From assembly GCA_030431255.1 (NCBI GenBank), contig JAUIJL010000014.1, forward strand, positions 62,001 to 126,000: 64,000 bases of DNA, in the 5' to 3' direction. Positions 1 to 8,977 of the stretch are shown piece after piece. Each line of letters begins with the position of its first letter. The first letter of the stretch is position 1. The position numbers and the translations under genes were made by a program. The notes below the pieces were generated by a model, which was not told where the DNA came from, searched no databases, and was given only the letters and a program-made list of their open reading frames with translations. The stretch is from Thermoanaerobaculia bacterium. Lineage in GTDB: Bacteria > Acidobacteriota > Thermoanaerobaculia > Multivoradales > J023.

Positions 1-126
1 CCGAATGGCAAGGTAGAGGATCGCATCGTTGCAGACGCCCTGGTAGGCGATCTAAGCAAATTCGAGTTTTCTGTTTCACTCGGCGAAGAAAGAGCCAGAG
101 CCTCAGCTTTACCTGCCGCTCCGTGA
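1..126 (+). CDS. 3' end of an unidentified gene cut by the window edge
   Basis: Frame 1 is open from the first base to a TGA at 124-126, giving about 41 residues with a protein-like acidic/basic mix (it starts PNGKVEDRIVADALVGDL). A second frame is also open here, so coding is not certain. If real it is the last gene before the late operon. Confidence 0.3.
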   Translation, partial: PNGKVEDRIVADALVGDLSKFEFSVSLGEERARASALPAAP

Positions 127-247
127 CGACTCAGCGGCTATTTTCTAAGCCTAACCCCTTTGTTTCCAGCGAATAGGTCCCGCTCGCGCAAAATTTTCCG
201 ATTTTTGCATTTACGAACGAAAATGGGATTGCCCTTTCGGCCCTTTT

Positions 248-276
248 GCCAATGCCGCCGACCCAGCGGCATTGGC
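248..276 (+). other. Perfect 11-bp hairpin ahead of the phage late operon
   Basis: GCCAATGCCGC (248-258) and GCGGCATTGGC (266-276) form a perfect stem with a 7-nt loop. No long T tract follows, so a strong intrinsic terminator is unlikely; it could be a weak terminator of the upstream gene or a leader structure for the late operon. The rest of 127-383 shows no convincing gene. Confidence 0.45.
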
Positions 277-383
277 GTTTGACGCCGATCCCGCCCAGAC
301 CCCCATGGACGGCGGGTTTCCACCGCCTCCCGCCTTTCCACCCGTTCGACGCTTGACCCAACCCGTGGTGTTCTGTCGCCGTC

Positions 384-1154
384 ATGGCGACGAAGCGCAC
401 ACCAAAACCCACCGACGGCCCGCCGTTCCCCTGCGAGCACTGCGGCCGCGAGTTCGACACGCGGACCTCCCGCGGTGCGCACTACCGGTGGTGTGAAAAG
501 CGGCCGGGCTATCAACCGCCCGCCAAGCAAAAGCGGTCCTACACCCAAAGCCCCGCCACCCGACGCCAACGACGCACCGCCGCCCTCAAACACGGCGACC
601 GCTCCGACCGCCCGTTCGCCGCCACCGCCTGCACCGACGGCGCCTGCAAACATCCGGACGGTCGCCCCTGTGAATTCCGCCAGAGTGTGGTCGAGCAAGG
701 GGCCGACAACGCCGTGTGTTGGCCGGATGCCCTCGGCCTCAGCGCCGACCGTCCGACCCGTTTGGACGAGCTGCAAGCCACCTACGAAAAGGGGTTGGAT
801 GATCCCATCGTGCTCGACGGCCTCAAGGCTCGATTCTTCGCCCTGCAAGCCGAAGCCTTTCTCGACGCCTCCGAGACCGCCCTAAGCGACGGCTTGGTCC
901 AACGCTCCCAAGTCCTGCTTTTCGAAACCCCCGACGGCGAGCAAGTCATCGGCGAACGGCTCAGCCAACACCCCGGTGCGCGCCTCGCCTTCGGTCAGCT
1001 CGCCAAGAACCTCGGCGCCACCGCCGCCGACGAACGCACCACCCGCAAAGCCCACGGCGGAGCCCTCGGCAAACAAACCGAGGACGGCTTCGACCTCGCC
1101 GTCGACTCCCGCCGCAAGATCACTCAGCCCAAGAACACAGGGGGTTCCGAATGA
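384..1154 (+). CDS. Putative terminase small subunit with N-terminal zinc finger
   Basis: This 256-residue protein lies directly upstream of the large terminase, with the two genes overlapping by ATGA, the usual place of a DNA-recognition small subunit. Residues about 18-38 contain a CEHCG...H...C arrangement typical of a C2H2/C2HC zinc finger. The C-terminal half is helical (ALQAEAFLDASETALSDGL) with a FETPDGEQVIGERLSQHPGARLA stretch near 190. I do not recognise a named small-terminase family, so the role comes from position and the DNA-binding finger. A segment of about 65 residues from a close homologue recurs as a fragment near 39.9 kb. Confidence 0.6.
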   Translation: MATKRTPKPTDGPPFPCEHCGREFDTRTSRGAHYRWCEKRPGYQPPAKQKRSYTQSPATRRQRRTAALKHGDRSDRPFAATACTDGACKHPDGRPCEFRQSVVEQGADNAVCWPDALGLSADRPTRLDELQATYEKGLDDPIVLDGLKARFFALQAEAFLDASETALSDGLVQRSQVLLFETPDGEQVIGERLSQHPGARLAFGQLAKNLGATAADERTTRKAHGGALGKQTEDGFDLAVDSRRKITQPKNTGGSE

Positions 1155-3283
1155 ACCCCTGGGCCTTCGAAACCTGGTGGGGTGAGGTCGAGCGAATCAC
1201 TTGGAGCCTGTGGCCCTTCGGCATGGGCCGCGACGAGATCCGGCGACGGGAGCGCTGGTTCGCCTTCGTCGACGATCACGAGCTGGCGCGACGGTGGAAC
1301 GACCTGCCCCTGTGGATCTCCCAATCCGCCCACGTCCACGAACGCATGCCCCTGTGGATCCTCGACCACCTGGCGGCCGTCGATGTGCCTTTCGAGGATG
1401 CGGACCGCTACCTCGATTCCGAGCGCCTGCCCTTCGCTGATCCCATCGCCCTACAACTAGCCATCACCTTCGCCGACCCGGTCCGCTTCGCCGAGACCCA
1501 GTTTTTGATGCCCAACGAATACCGGCGCATGACCCGCTATTGGGCGTTTCAGAAGGCATGGATGCGCCTGCAACCGCAGCGGGTCGATCCCGACAGACCG
1601 GAGGACGTGAGCACCCTCAAAGTCATTCAATGCTCCGGTTTCGGCATCGGCAAAACCGTGCGCCTGTGCCATCGCGCCATCTACAAGCTCTTGGTCGAAC
1701 GGGTCGACGCCCTGCTCGGCGCACCCGAAGCCAGCCACGTCTTCACCATGTTCAACATCGTCAAACGCACGGTGGAGAAGAATCGATTCCTCGCCAAGCG
1801 CTGCCCGGAGATCCTCAAATCCGAGGCCGGCTTTCCCGTGGTCCGGACCTCCAAAGACCAAACCCTATATTTCCGCTGGGCCGACGCCGACGGCGACAGC
1901 TTCCGCTCGATCCACCTGGTGGGCGGATACGCCGCCGTCGACGAAGCGGCCAAGCTCAAGGGCGACCTCGACACCCAAACCGAGAACCTCGCCAACTTCG
2001 TCAGCCGTGTGGAAGCCGGTTTAGTGGACGGCAAGCTCCAAGGGGGCGAGCTGCATCTCGCGTCCGTGCCCGACGGTCGGCGCTTCCTATTCTTCAAGCA
2101 CAGCGAAAACGCCGTACCCCTCGACCTGTGGCGGCCGGAGCCCACCTACGGCGAGTGGAATCTCTGGCGCGAGTCCAAAAATCGACAGCCGGCCCCGTGG
2201 AATACTCCGGCCCGGCGCGCCGAGCTGGCCAAGGAATGGGACGGCGAGCACAGCCCCAAATTCCTCCAAAACTGGCACGGCTTACACGGCACGTCCACCG
2301 AGGGCCTGTGGCCGGCCGACGTGCTCCTGCCGTGCCTCGAAGCGGTCGACGGCTACCACGGTGCAACCCTGCGTCTGGAAAACGGCGTGGTGTCGTGGCG
2401 CTCCTATCGGCTCGACCCCCATTACGACCCCCAAGCCGGTCTCAAGAGCGCGGGAATGGGACGGCGGGATTCGTCCCTCCAACCCACCCAAACATTGGCC
2501 GAGGATCGATTCCCCATCGATCCCTTCCTGCCGCGCACGCCCAAGCGCGACACCCCGGAAGACCAGGATAGGCGTTCCGCCCTGTGGCGTGCCTTCCTGG
2601 CCGAGCTCTTCGTGTGCCCCCACGGAGAGCTCGCGGCCGGGGTCGACATCGGCGAAAGCGACCCCACGGAAATCGTCGTCTCGCGCGTGGTCGACGGCAC
2701 GCCGGTGGAAGTCGTCCTAAGGCTCCAGCTCCAAGCCTTTCCCCACGGCATCCAAGCGGACCTGCTCTACGGCCTCGCCGATCTGCTCGGGCCCATCTGG
2801 GGTTGGGGCTTCGACGCCACGGGCGGCCCGGCGCTCCTGACCATGCTCTACCAAGAGCGGATCATCGACGGTCGAAAGGTACGGATCGGTCGGCGCAGCC
2901 TTGACGTCACCGAGGTGGTGATGCACAAAAACCGCGAGCTGTTGCCGGAGATCGAAAGGGAGGGCGAGACCTCAGACAGAGTGACGGTCAGCTCGAAACA
3001 CCTGGCGGTCTGCCTGCTCGACATGGCCATCCGCGGCCGGGCTCTGGCCCTGCCTTGGGACTCGATAGCGCTCAAAGAGCTACCGGCCTTCGGTCGTGAG
3101 CGGCTGCCGTCCGGTGGCTGGAAATACACCAGCACCCACGACCACTTCGTCGCCGCCTTGCTCTGCCTGTTCCTACACGTCCGCCTGGCTCGTGACCTCG
3201 AAGACGACGTGGACGACGAGCCCGAGAGCCTGCCGCGGTCGGAATTCGATGAATCCTTAACGACCTACGGAGAGAGCGCTTGA
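1151..3283 (+). CDS. Phage terminase large subunit
   Basis: This is the DNA-packaging motor that drives genome into proheads and cuts it. The 710-residue length is typical of large terminases. A deviant Walker A, GFGIGKT, sits at about 163-169. A Walker B-like YAAVDEA follows at about 260-266. The RNase H-like nuclease domain starts near 497 with GVDIGESDPTEIVV (first acidic residue), followed by GFDATGG near 552 and a C-terminal DHFVAALL near 670. The gene overlaps its upstream neighbour by ATGA and the portal gene by TTGA, indicating translational coupling. Confidence 0.88.
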   Translation: MNPWAFETWWGEVERITWSLWPFGMGRDEIRRRERWFAFVDDHELARRWNDLPLWISQSAHVHERMPLWILDHLAAVDVPFEDADRYLDSERLPFADPIALQLAITFADPVRFAETQFLMPNEYRRMTRYWAFQKAWMRLQPQRVDPDRPEDVSTLKVIQCSGFGIGKTVRLCHRAIYKLLVERVDALLGAPEASHVFTMFNIVKRTVEKNRFLAKRCPEILKSEAGFPVVRTSKDQTLYFRWADADGDSFRSIHLVGGYAAVDEAAKLKGDLDTQTENLANFVSRVEAGLVDGKLQGGELHLASVPDGRRFLFFKHSENAVPLDLWRPEPTYGEWNLWRESKNRQPAPWNTPARRAELAKEWDGEHSPKFLQNWHGLHGTSTEGLWPADVLLPCLEAVDGYHGATLRLENGVVSWRSYRLDPHYDPQAGLKSAGMGRRDSSLQPTQTLAEDRFPIDPFLPRTPKRDTPEDQDRRSALWRAFLAELFVCPHGELAAGVDIGESDPTEIVVSRVVDGTPVEVVLRLQLQAFPHGIQADLLYGLADLLGPIWGWGFDATGGPALLTMLYQERIIDGRKVRIGRRSLDVTEVVMHKNRELLPEIEREGETSDRVTVSSKHLAVCLLDMAIRGRALALPWDSIALKELPAFGRERLPSGGWKYTSTHDHFVAALLCLFLHVRLARDLEDDVDDEPESLPRSEFDESLTTYGESA

Positions 3284-4710
3284 GGTTGTTGGGCCGACTC
3301 GGTGAGCACCTAGCTGAGTCCTTATTTCGGCGCGGCGTTCCCGCCGTTCCGGAGGTCGTGGCCAAGCTTGACGTGGAATATGCCGCCGAGCGCAATGTGC
3401 GGCTCTATCCCGCGGCATTCCGGGGCGAGGACCCACACCCGTCCAAGATCCTGCAATTTCACAGCCCCGGCGCCTACCGGCTCGGCGAGCTTTACGACGA
3501 CATGGAGACCGACGGACGTCTCTATGCCGAGATGTTGCGCCGGGCGTCCACGGCCGTGGCCCTGCGTCAGTATTTGGAGCCCGGTCAAGGTCCTAAGGCG
3601 GAGCAGGCGGCGGAGCTGTGCCGCTCGGTCTTGCCCACCGCCGACGACAAAGCGGCGACGTGCCTCACCGAGGTGCAGCAGGTCCAAATTCAACAGCTGA
3701 TCGAGCGCACGGGTCGGGGCATTTCGTTCACCGAGGTCATGTGGCATCAGGTGGAGCACGGGCCCAACGCGGGCTATTGGCTGCCCTGCGGTCTCAAAAC
3801 CCGACCCATGGGCCGCTTCGGTTTCGTCAAAGGACGGTTGCACGTTCGGCGGCCCGGCCACGGTCTGAACGGTCTGAAATCGGCGCCGGATTTCAAATTC
3901 CTGATCCTGCGCCACGGCTCCACCGACTCGCCGTGGGGTGTCGGTCTCTACGACAAATTGCATTACCCGTGGTTCCTGCGCAAAGAGGTGCTCAAGTATT
4001 GGGCGCGGGATATCGAGTCCTTCGCCAGCCCGCCCGTCGGGGTCGAGGTTTCGGGCGAGGAAAGCCGACGCGGCGCGACGGGCAAACCGACCCTCAGTCT
4101 GATGGAGAGGGCTCTGGCCGTGGGTCGGGCCTTGGTCACGAGCAAGATTTTCACCTTCCCCAAGAATCTTCGGCCCGAGCTGTTCGAGCGCAAGCGGGGC
4201 GGCGACGCGGCCGGTTTCGCCAGCTTTCTCGGTGAGATGGCCAAAGTCTTCGCCTTGCTCGTCTCCGGTCAGATCGCCCTCTCCGGCCTGCGCGGCAGTG
4301 TGGGCAGCTACGCCGCCGACGAGACCCACGCCAAGGTGGAGAAAACCCGCAGCGTGCTCGACGCCAAAGACCTCGCCGCCGTCTACCAGACCCTCTGCAA
4401 TTGGATTACCTGGGTCAACCTGGGCTACGACGTGGAGCCGCCCGCGTTTTGCGTGCATGTCGAGGATTTGGACGACCTCAAGGTCCGGCATGAGGCTCTG
4501 AGGCTGGCCAAAGACTTCGGCCTTCCCACCAGCGAAAAGACGGCCCGCCGCGTCCTCTCCAATCCCCGGCCGCGGGACGGCGAGCCCCTGGCTTGGGGTT
4601 CGGAAGCGGCGACCGATCAAACCCCTGACCCCGAAACCGAAACCGACTACCTCGGACCTGACGACATTGAACCTGAAAACCTCGAACCCGCCGGAGACCT
4701 AGCCGCATGA
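3280..4710 (+). CDS. Phage portal protein, DUF935 (Mu gp29-like)
   Basis: The portal ring docks the terminase and the tail at one capsid vertex. The 476-residue protein follows the terminase and looks like the DUF935 portal family: a long N-terminal region, a central FVKGRLHVRRPGHGLNG / WGVGLYDKLHYPWFLRKEVLKYWA segment and a C-terminal acidic tail. The TTG start overlaps the terminase stop (TTGA), and the 3' end overlaps the next ATG. The C-terminal EPETETDYLGPDDIEPE stretch is very acidic. Confidence 0.8.
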   Translation: MRLLGRLGEHLAESLFRRGVPAVPEVVAKLDVEYAAERNVRLYPAAFRGEDPHPSKILQFHSPGAYRLGELYDDMETDGRLYAEMLRRASTAVALRQYLEPGQGPKAEQAAELCRSVLPTADDKAATCLTEVQQVQIQQLIERTGRGISFTEVMWHQVEHGPNAGYWLPCGLKTRPMGRFGFVKGRLHVRRPGHGLNGLKSAPDFKFLILRHGSTDSPWGVGLYDKLHYPWFLRKEVLKYWARDIESFASPPVGVEVSGEESRRGATGKPTLSLMERALAVGRALVTSKIFTFPKNLRPELFERKRGGDAAGFASFLGEMAKVFALLVSGQIALSGLRGSVGSYAADETHAKVEKTRSVLDAKDLAAVYQTLCNWITWVNLGYDVEPPAFCVHVEDLDDLKVRHEALRLAKDFGLPTSEKTARRVLSNPRPRDGEPLAWGSEAATDQTPDPETETDYLGPDDIEPENLEPAGDLAA

Positions 4711-6143
4711 AATGGCCCAAGCTTGATCGACCGCTGTCCAGATATCGCCGCTTCGCCGCCGGCTCCTCCGACCCCGATTTGCGGGTCGACCGCACCGGCG
4801 GGCAGTGGGGCTCCGGCCTCATCTACGGCGTGTCCCTCATCACCCGCGGCGAAGCTCTCGGACATCGCCAATGGATTGACGGAATCTTCCTCGATCAGCT
4901 CGTCCGATCCCTCGGCATGGGTCTATTCGTCAAATCCACCTATGGACATCCCGACATGTGCGGCGACGGCATCGGTCAGTACGTGGGACGCATCTACGGA
5001 CCGGCCCAGCGCGACGGCGACCGGGTCCGGGCCGATCTGCACATCAACCCCGCGGCCCACCAACACGGCCACGCCGAGGCCTTATTCCTTATGGCGGAGA
5101 CGGCCCCTGAGGACTTCGGCATGTCGATCAGGTTCACGGGCGACGTAAAGGCTGAGGAAGCGTTCCGCGTCACAAATAGCGAGGACGTCGACGGCCGCCT
5201 GGTCTTCAAATCTCCCGACGCCGACAACGTCCACCACTACAGCCACGCCCGCCTGTTGGAGCTGCACGCCGCCGACCCCGTGCTCGATCCCGCGGCTAAT
5301 CCGTCGGGGCTCTTCTCAGCGCAGAACGCCTACCTAAACGACGCCGAGGCCGCCATGGCCTACGCCCTCGGTTTCTCAGACACCGCCCCCGAAACCTCGG
5401 AGCTTTTCGGCCTAGACGTGGAGCGGGTCCGCTCCTTCGCCGCCCGATTGTCCATCCGCAAAGGGTGGGCCCTGGGCTTCGATCCAACAACCCTCAAGGA
5501 ATCCATGACCGACGACCTAGACGTCGAAACCGACGACCCAACCATCGAGCCAGAGACCGAAACCGCCGAAGCCGAGACCGCCAACGACGAGACCAAGCCA
5601 GAAGGGGAGGGCTCCGTCAAAGATTCTGAGGACTCCGCCCAGGATTCCGCAGACTCCGGCGCCAGCTCCACCGCAGATCTCGACACCAATGCCCCTTCTG
5701 CCCGCGTCCAAGCCGCCCTCAGCACCCGCGTCGCCCCCGGCGAGCGACAAGCCGAAAGCGAGCTTTGCCAACTGCTGAGCGGTGAAGCCCTAGCCCGTCA
5801 GCTCGGCAAATTGGAAGACCGGCCGCCCTTCCATTGGCTCAACGAGGCCGCAGCCTCCGACGTCCAAACCCTGCTTAACCGTTGCCCACTAACCCCGGCC
5901 CAAACCAAAAGCGGACTCACCGCGGCCCTGGTAGAGCTCAAAAAAGCCGAGCTATCCCAAGGTCACTACTGCCCGGCCCCCGTCCCCGTCGACGGCCAGC
6001 CGGTCTCCGCCTACGCCGTCATCACCAAGGCCTTCGAAAACCAACCCCGCCTTCCGATCTTCGACGACACCGGCGCCGACCAAGACACCGACACCGACAC
6101 CCACGACCTACGCCGGAAATACCCCGGCACCTTCAAGGACTGA
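4707..6143 (+). CDS. Prohead maturation protease fused to scaffold-like tail
   Basis: The N-terminal about 200 residues resemble prohead serine proteases: a candidate catalytic His in STYGHPDM near residue 75 and a candidate Ser in FGMSIRF near 137, then LLELHAADPV. Residues about 270-340 are extremely acidic and low complexity (TDDPTIEPETETAEAETAND and DSEDSAQDSADSG), as in scaffolds that fill the prohead and are digested at maturation. The final about 110 residues are mixed helical. Position between portal and capsid fits. Assignment of the catalytic residues is by pattern only. Confidence 0.65.
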   Translation: MKWPKLDRPLSRYRRFAAGSSDPDLRVDRTGGQWGSGLIYGVSLITRGEALGHRQWIDGIFLDQLVRSLGMGLFVKSTYGHPDMCGDGIGQYVGRIYGPAQRDGDRVRADLHINPAAHQHGHAEALFLMAETAPEDFGMSIRFTGDVKAEEAFRVTNSEDVDGRLVFKSPDADNVHHYSHARLLELHAADPVLDPAANPSGLFSAQNAYLNDAEAAMAYALGFSDTAPETSELFGLDVERVRSFAARLSIRKGWALGFDPTTLKESMTDDLDVETDDPTIEPETETAEAETANDETKPEGEGSVKDSEDSAQDSADSGASSTADLDTNAPSARVQAALSTRVAPGERQAESELCQLLSGEALARQLGKLEDRPPFHWLNEAAASDVQTLLNRCPLTPAQTKSGLTAALVELKKAELSQGHYCPAPVPVDGQPVSAYAVITKAFENQPRLPIFDDTGADQDTDTDTHDLRRKYPGTFKD

Positions 6144-6162
6144 TCCCAAAGCAAGGAGCTAA

Positions 6163-6639
6163 ATGCAAACCCGAAACGTCAGCCGACCCGCCCGCGGCGA
6201 ATTCCGACGCCTCACCGTCACCGCCGCCAAGGGCGGGCTTCAATACTTCAACGGCCAAATGCTCGCCACCGATGCGGCCGGCTTGGCCGCGCCACTAGCC
6301 GACGCCGCCGACCTTCGATTCCGCGGCGTAGTGGTCGAGCCGCTCCTACCCGACGACTCCCAGGGTTATAAACGCGGCTTCCATTTGGACAACACCCACG
6401 GCGCCGACGGCATCGTGCGCGGTGATCAGGATTCCAGCGAGCGCATCGTGCGCTCCGACATCGGATTCCGCTACGCCTTCCAATACACCGGCCCGACCCC
6501 TGTACCCGGCAACGACGCCTACGCCGTGGACGATGAAACTTTCACCGTCGATCCAGCCCTTACCACCCATGCCGTCCGCATCGGCCAGGTCGACCGGATC
6601 GGCCCCATGGGCTGGTACTTCCTCGACTTCCTACGTTGA
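6163..6639 (+). CDS. Putative head decoration protein
   Basis: This 158-residue protein lies between the protease and the major capsid gene, where decoration or stabilisation proteins are usually encoded. An AAGGAG sequence precedes its ATG. The sequence is beta-rich (GEFRRLTVTAAKGGLQYFNG; DLRFRGVVVEPLL) without motifs I can name. Function is inferred from position, small size and beta character. Confidence 0.5.
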   Translation: MQTRNVSRPARGEFRRLTVTAAKGGLQYFNGQMLATDAAGLAAPLADAADLRFRGVVVEPLLPDDSQGYKRGFHLDNTHGADGIVRGDQDSSERIVRSDIGFRYAFQYTGPTPVPGNDAYAVDDETFTVDPALTTHAVRIGQVDRIGPMGWYFLDFLR

Positions 6640-6649
6640 AAGGAGCTGA

Positions 6650-7657
6650 GTGGAAACCCTCGATCAGCTGAGAAAAGACGTTCGAGCCCACCGCGAGCTG
6701 ATGCTCTTGGGCTACGACAAAAACGAAGCCATGCTCACCGACGCGGCGGCCATGTTCGCCACCATCGACAACCGGCAGGCGCGCCTGAGCCCCATTCCGG
6801 TGAGCGCTCATTTCCTATTGCCCCAAGGCTTCGCCCTTGAGGACGAGCCCGTGCTCTACGCCAAGATGGATCAATTGGAATGGAGCGTGCCGATCCGGCC
6901 CTACCGAACCACCTTGCCCTTCAACCGCATCAACGTGGGCCGTCCTCAACAGGCGATCCCGCTGGCCAACGCCGTGGCCAAGCTCGGTCCGGCCATGCGT
7001 CGCCTACAGCTCGCCAGCCTGTTCAAGCTCTTTCGCAACCCGGCTGCCGTGTCGATCACCGGCCAGCCGTATTTCGACAAAGCCCACCCACAGCCCGCGG
7101 ATCAAGGCATGTTTTCCAACATCCTCGATCTAGATACCGACGTCACCACCAGCTCCAACACCCAACCCACCGCCGAGGACGCGATCAAGGTCTTGAGGGC
7201 GGCGCGCATTCGCTTTGCGGTCAACCAGCTGTTGGAAGCCGAGGTGGTCAAAGACCTCGACACGCCGTTGACCGTGGTGGCCCTGACTCAAGCCTGGTTC
7301 GAAGCCTTCGACGAAGTGCGCAGCCGGCCGCAAATCGTGCAAGAAGGGCAGCGGCAGGAGAACCCGTTCTACGGCAAATTCAACCTGTTGTGGGATCGCA
7401 AGCACCCCAACACCAACAACTACCGTTTCCTCATCTTCAACGGCGGACCCATGACCCTACAAGCCGGCTCCGACGGTCGACCCGTGGAGGTCCCGACCTT
7501 CCCGGCGGCGTTTCTCGCTTTCGATACGGATCCCGTGCCCGGGGCCGAGGTGGTCACGGGCAACAAGGATCTATTCACCATCTACAACGAAATGATCTTC
7601 GGCGCGAAGCTCGGCCTGCCCCAAGGGGCTCTGGCCGGTTGGCGGAGCGGCGGTTAA
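6650..7657 (+). CDS. Major capsid protein, Mu gpT-like
   Basis: This 335-residue capsid shell protein starts at a GTG with AAAGGAGCTGAG just upstream. Features consistent with the Mu-like major head subunit family are an N-terminal helix, an SITGQPYFDKAHP segment near 138, NPFYGKFNLLWDRKHP near 238 and a C-terminal NEMIFGAKLGLP. It is the expected size and lies after decoration and protease genes. The HK97-type fold is known for the family rather than visible here. Confidence 0.75.
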   Translation: METLDQLRKDVRAHRELMLLGYDKNEAMLTDAAAMFATIDNRQARLSPIPVSAHFLLPQGFALEDEPVLYAKMDQLEWSVPIRPYRTTLPFNRINVGRPQQAIPLANAVAKLGPAMRRLQLASLFKLFRNPAAVSITGQPYFDKAHPQPADQGMFSNILDLDTDVTTSSNTQPTAEDAIKVLRAARIRFAVNQLLEAEVVKDLDTPLTVVALTQAWFEAFDEVRSRPQIVQEGQRQENPFYGKFNLLWDRKHPNTNNYRFLIFNGGPMTLQAGSDGRPVEVPTFPAAFLAFDTDPVPGAEVVTGNKDLFTIYNEMIFGAKLGLPQGALAGWRSGG

Positions 7658-7665
7658 GGAGATTT

Positions 7666-8058
7666 ATGCCGACCAAGGCAGAGAACGCAAAGCAGTCCAC
7701 TTTCTACCGTCTGCGGTGCTCCGACGCCGTGCTTCAAACCTTCCGTCAGCACTCCGTGGCCCTGCAACCGCGGGACGGCGAAGGCAACATCTTGGAAGGT
7801 CCCGCGGGCCGGGTGTTTTGTCGGATCAAGATCACCGACGGGCCGTTTCGGGTCTTCGACGAGCAAGGCCTGAACCCCCAACCGTTCCAGCTGATCCAGG
7901 GACCGTTGCCGCCGGAGATCTCCGCCGCGGTCCGGAGCGGCCGGATTCTCGCCGAGCCCGTGGACGATACGGCCCGGATTGCACAGGCCGATGTCTTCGA
8001 CCCGCAAGCGGCCGCTGAGTCGATGAAACCGGAGCACAGCCAGGAGCACAGGCAATGA
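7666..8058 (+). CDS. Hypothetical head-neck region protein
   Basis: The 130-residue protein starts at ATG 7666 behind an AAGGAG site and overlaps the next gene by ATGA. A longer upstream reading of the same frame overlaps the capsid gene and is not needed. The sequence (FRQHSVALQPRDGEGNILEG; FRVFDEQGLNPQPFQLIQGP) matches no family I recognise. By position between capsid and connector it may be a head-completion or minor structural protein. Confidence 0.6.
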   Translation: MPTKAENAKQSTFYRLRCSDAVLQTFRQHSVALQPRDGEGNILEGPAGRVFCRIKITDGPFRVFDEQGLNPQPFQLIQGPLPPEISAAVRSGRILAEPVDDTARIAQADVFDPQAAAESMKPEHSQEHRQ

Positions 8059-8501
8059 CGGCGCTTCTGGCCACCGCGGCGCAGCTCAAGGCGATGAAGG
8101 GCGAGGATCGTTTGACCCGTGCCTTTCCCGAGCTGGAACCCGCCGAGCTCGACGCCCGGGTCGACGCCGCCCTGCGTAGCGCGTCCGAAGAGGTGGCGGG
8201 TTATCTCGCGTCGCGATACGCGGACCGCTTGCCGACGCTCGACGCCACGACCTGCCCGGCTCCGTTGCGGGATCGGGTCATTGTGCTCGCCTGGTGGTTC
8301 CTGCTGCGGGACGGCTCGGACCTTCAAGCGGAGCCGGCCCACCGGGATTACAAGGACGCGTTGAGCTACCTGCAAGCCTTGCAGAACGGCTCGGCGTCGT
8401 TGATCTTCGAACGCCCCACACCGGTGGACGTCACCACGCCCGAGGTGCTGAGCGCCGATCCGCGGACGGTGCTCCGGGATTTCGTGGGCGTTGCCGGCTG
8501 A
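8055..8501 (+). CDS. DUF1320/gp36-like head-tail connector
   Basis: This 148-residue protein resembles the Mu gp36 family of neck proteins: an N-terminal AAQLKAMKGEDRLTRAFPEL, then DARVDAALRSASEEVAGYLASRYA, an LRDRVIVLAWWFLL helix and YKDALSYLQAL. These all-helical proteins sit at the capsid-tail interface. It overlaps both neighbours (ATGA upstream, TGATG downstream). Confidence 0.72.
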   Translation: MTALLATAAQLKAMKGEDRLTRAFPELEPAELDARVDAALRSASEEVAGYLASRYADRLPTLDATTCPAPLRDRVIVLAWWFLLRDGSDLQAEPAHRDYKDALSYLQALQNGSASLIFERPTPVDVTTPEVLSADPRTVLRDFVGVAG

Positions 8502-8977
8502 TGTTTCGAATCCGACTCATCGCCAAAGGCGTGGACCCTCGCGCCGTGGCCTCCGACCTGCGGGCCTTCCGGGCTCGCTTGTCGGACGTCTCGCCGGTGG
8601 CCCCGCGTCTCCTGCGCCTGCTCGCCGACGCCGCCGTCCGACGCATCCGCGAGGGTCGCGTCGGTGGTCCACCCTTGTCACCCATCACCCGAGCCATTCG
8701 CCAACGTCGGGGCTACGGCGGGTTGCCCGACTTTGTGCGGACCGGCGAGCTACTGGACTCCATCGCACCGCGAGAAACCACCGAGCAAGGCGGCTCATTC
8801 GGTCCCGATGTCGAATGGGACGCCCTTGCCTTGCACGACGGTGGGCAAGTGGTGGATCGACAGGGCCGGCGCCACACGCTGCCGGCCCGCCCTTTCCTGG
8901 AGCCCGATCCCGTGGACATCGACGACGGTGCGGAGATGCTCGGTGATTTTGTGCTCGGCGAAGGGGGCAGCCCTTGA
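8501..8977 (+). CDS. Phage virion morphogenesis protein (gpG/gpS-like tail completion)
   Basis: The ATG at 8501 overlaps the upstream stop; an in-frame extension upstream lies inside the previous gene and is rejected. The 158 residues show the family pattern: PPLSPITRAIRQRRG, then PDFVRTGELLDSI, and a C-terminal LPARPFL. These proteins finish the tail or neck after tube assembly. The next gene starts at TTG overlapping the stop. Confidence 0.7.
   Translation: MFRIRLIAKGVDPRAVASDLRAFRARLSDVSPVAPRLLRLLADAAVRRIREGRVGGPPLSPITRAIRQRRGYGGLPDFVRTGELLDSIAPRETTEQGGSFGPDVEWDALALHDGGQVVDRQGRRHTLPARPFLEPDPVDIDDGAEMLGDFVLGEGGSP

Noticed and set aside
138-848. 236-codon minus-strand ORF opposite the terminase small subunit candidate
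   Set aside because: The plus-strand frame has a zinc finger, a duplicate elsewhere and coupling to the terminase; this is its shadow.
3280-8977. A complete Mu-type transposing phage
   Set aside because: Head genes are Mu-like, but the right end is a tRNA fragment and no transposase or Mu-type ends are seen in the window.
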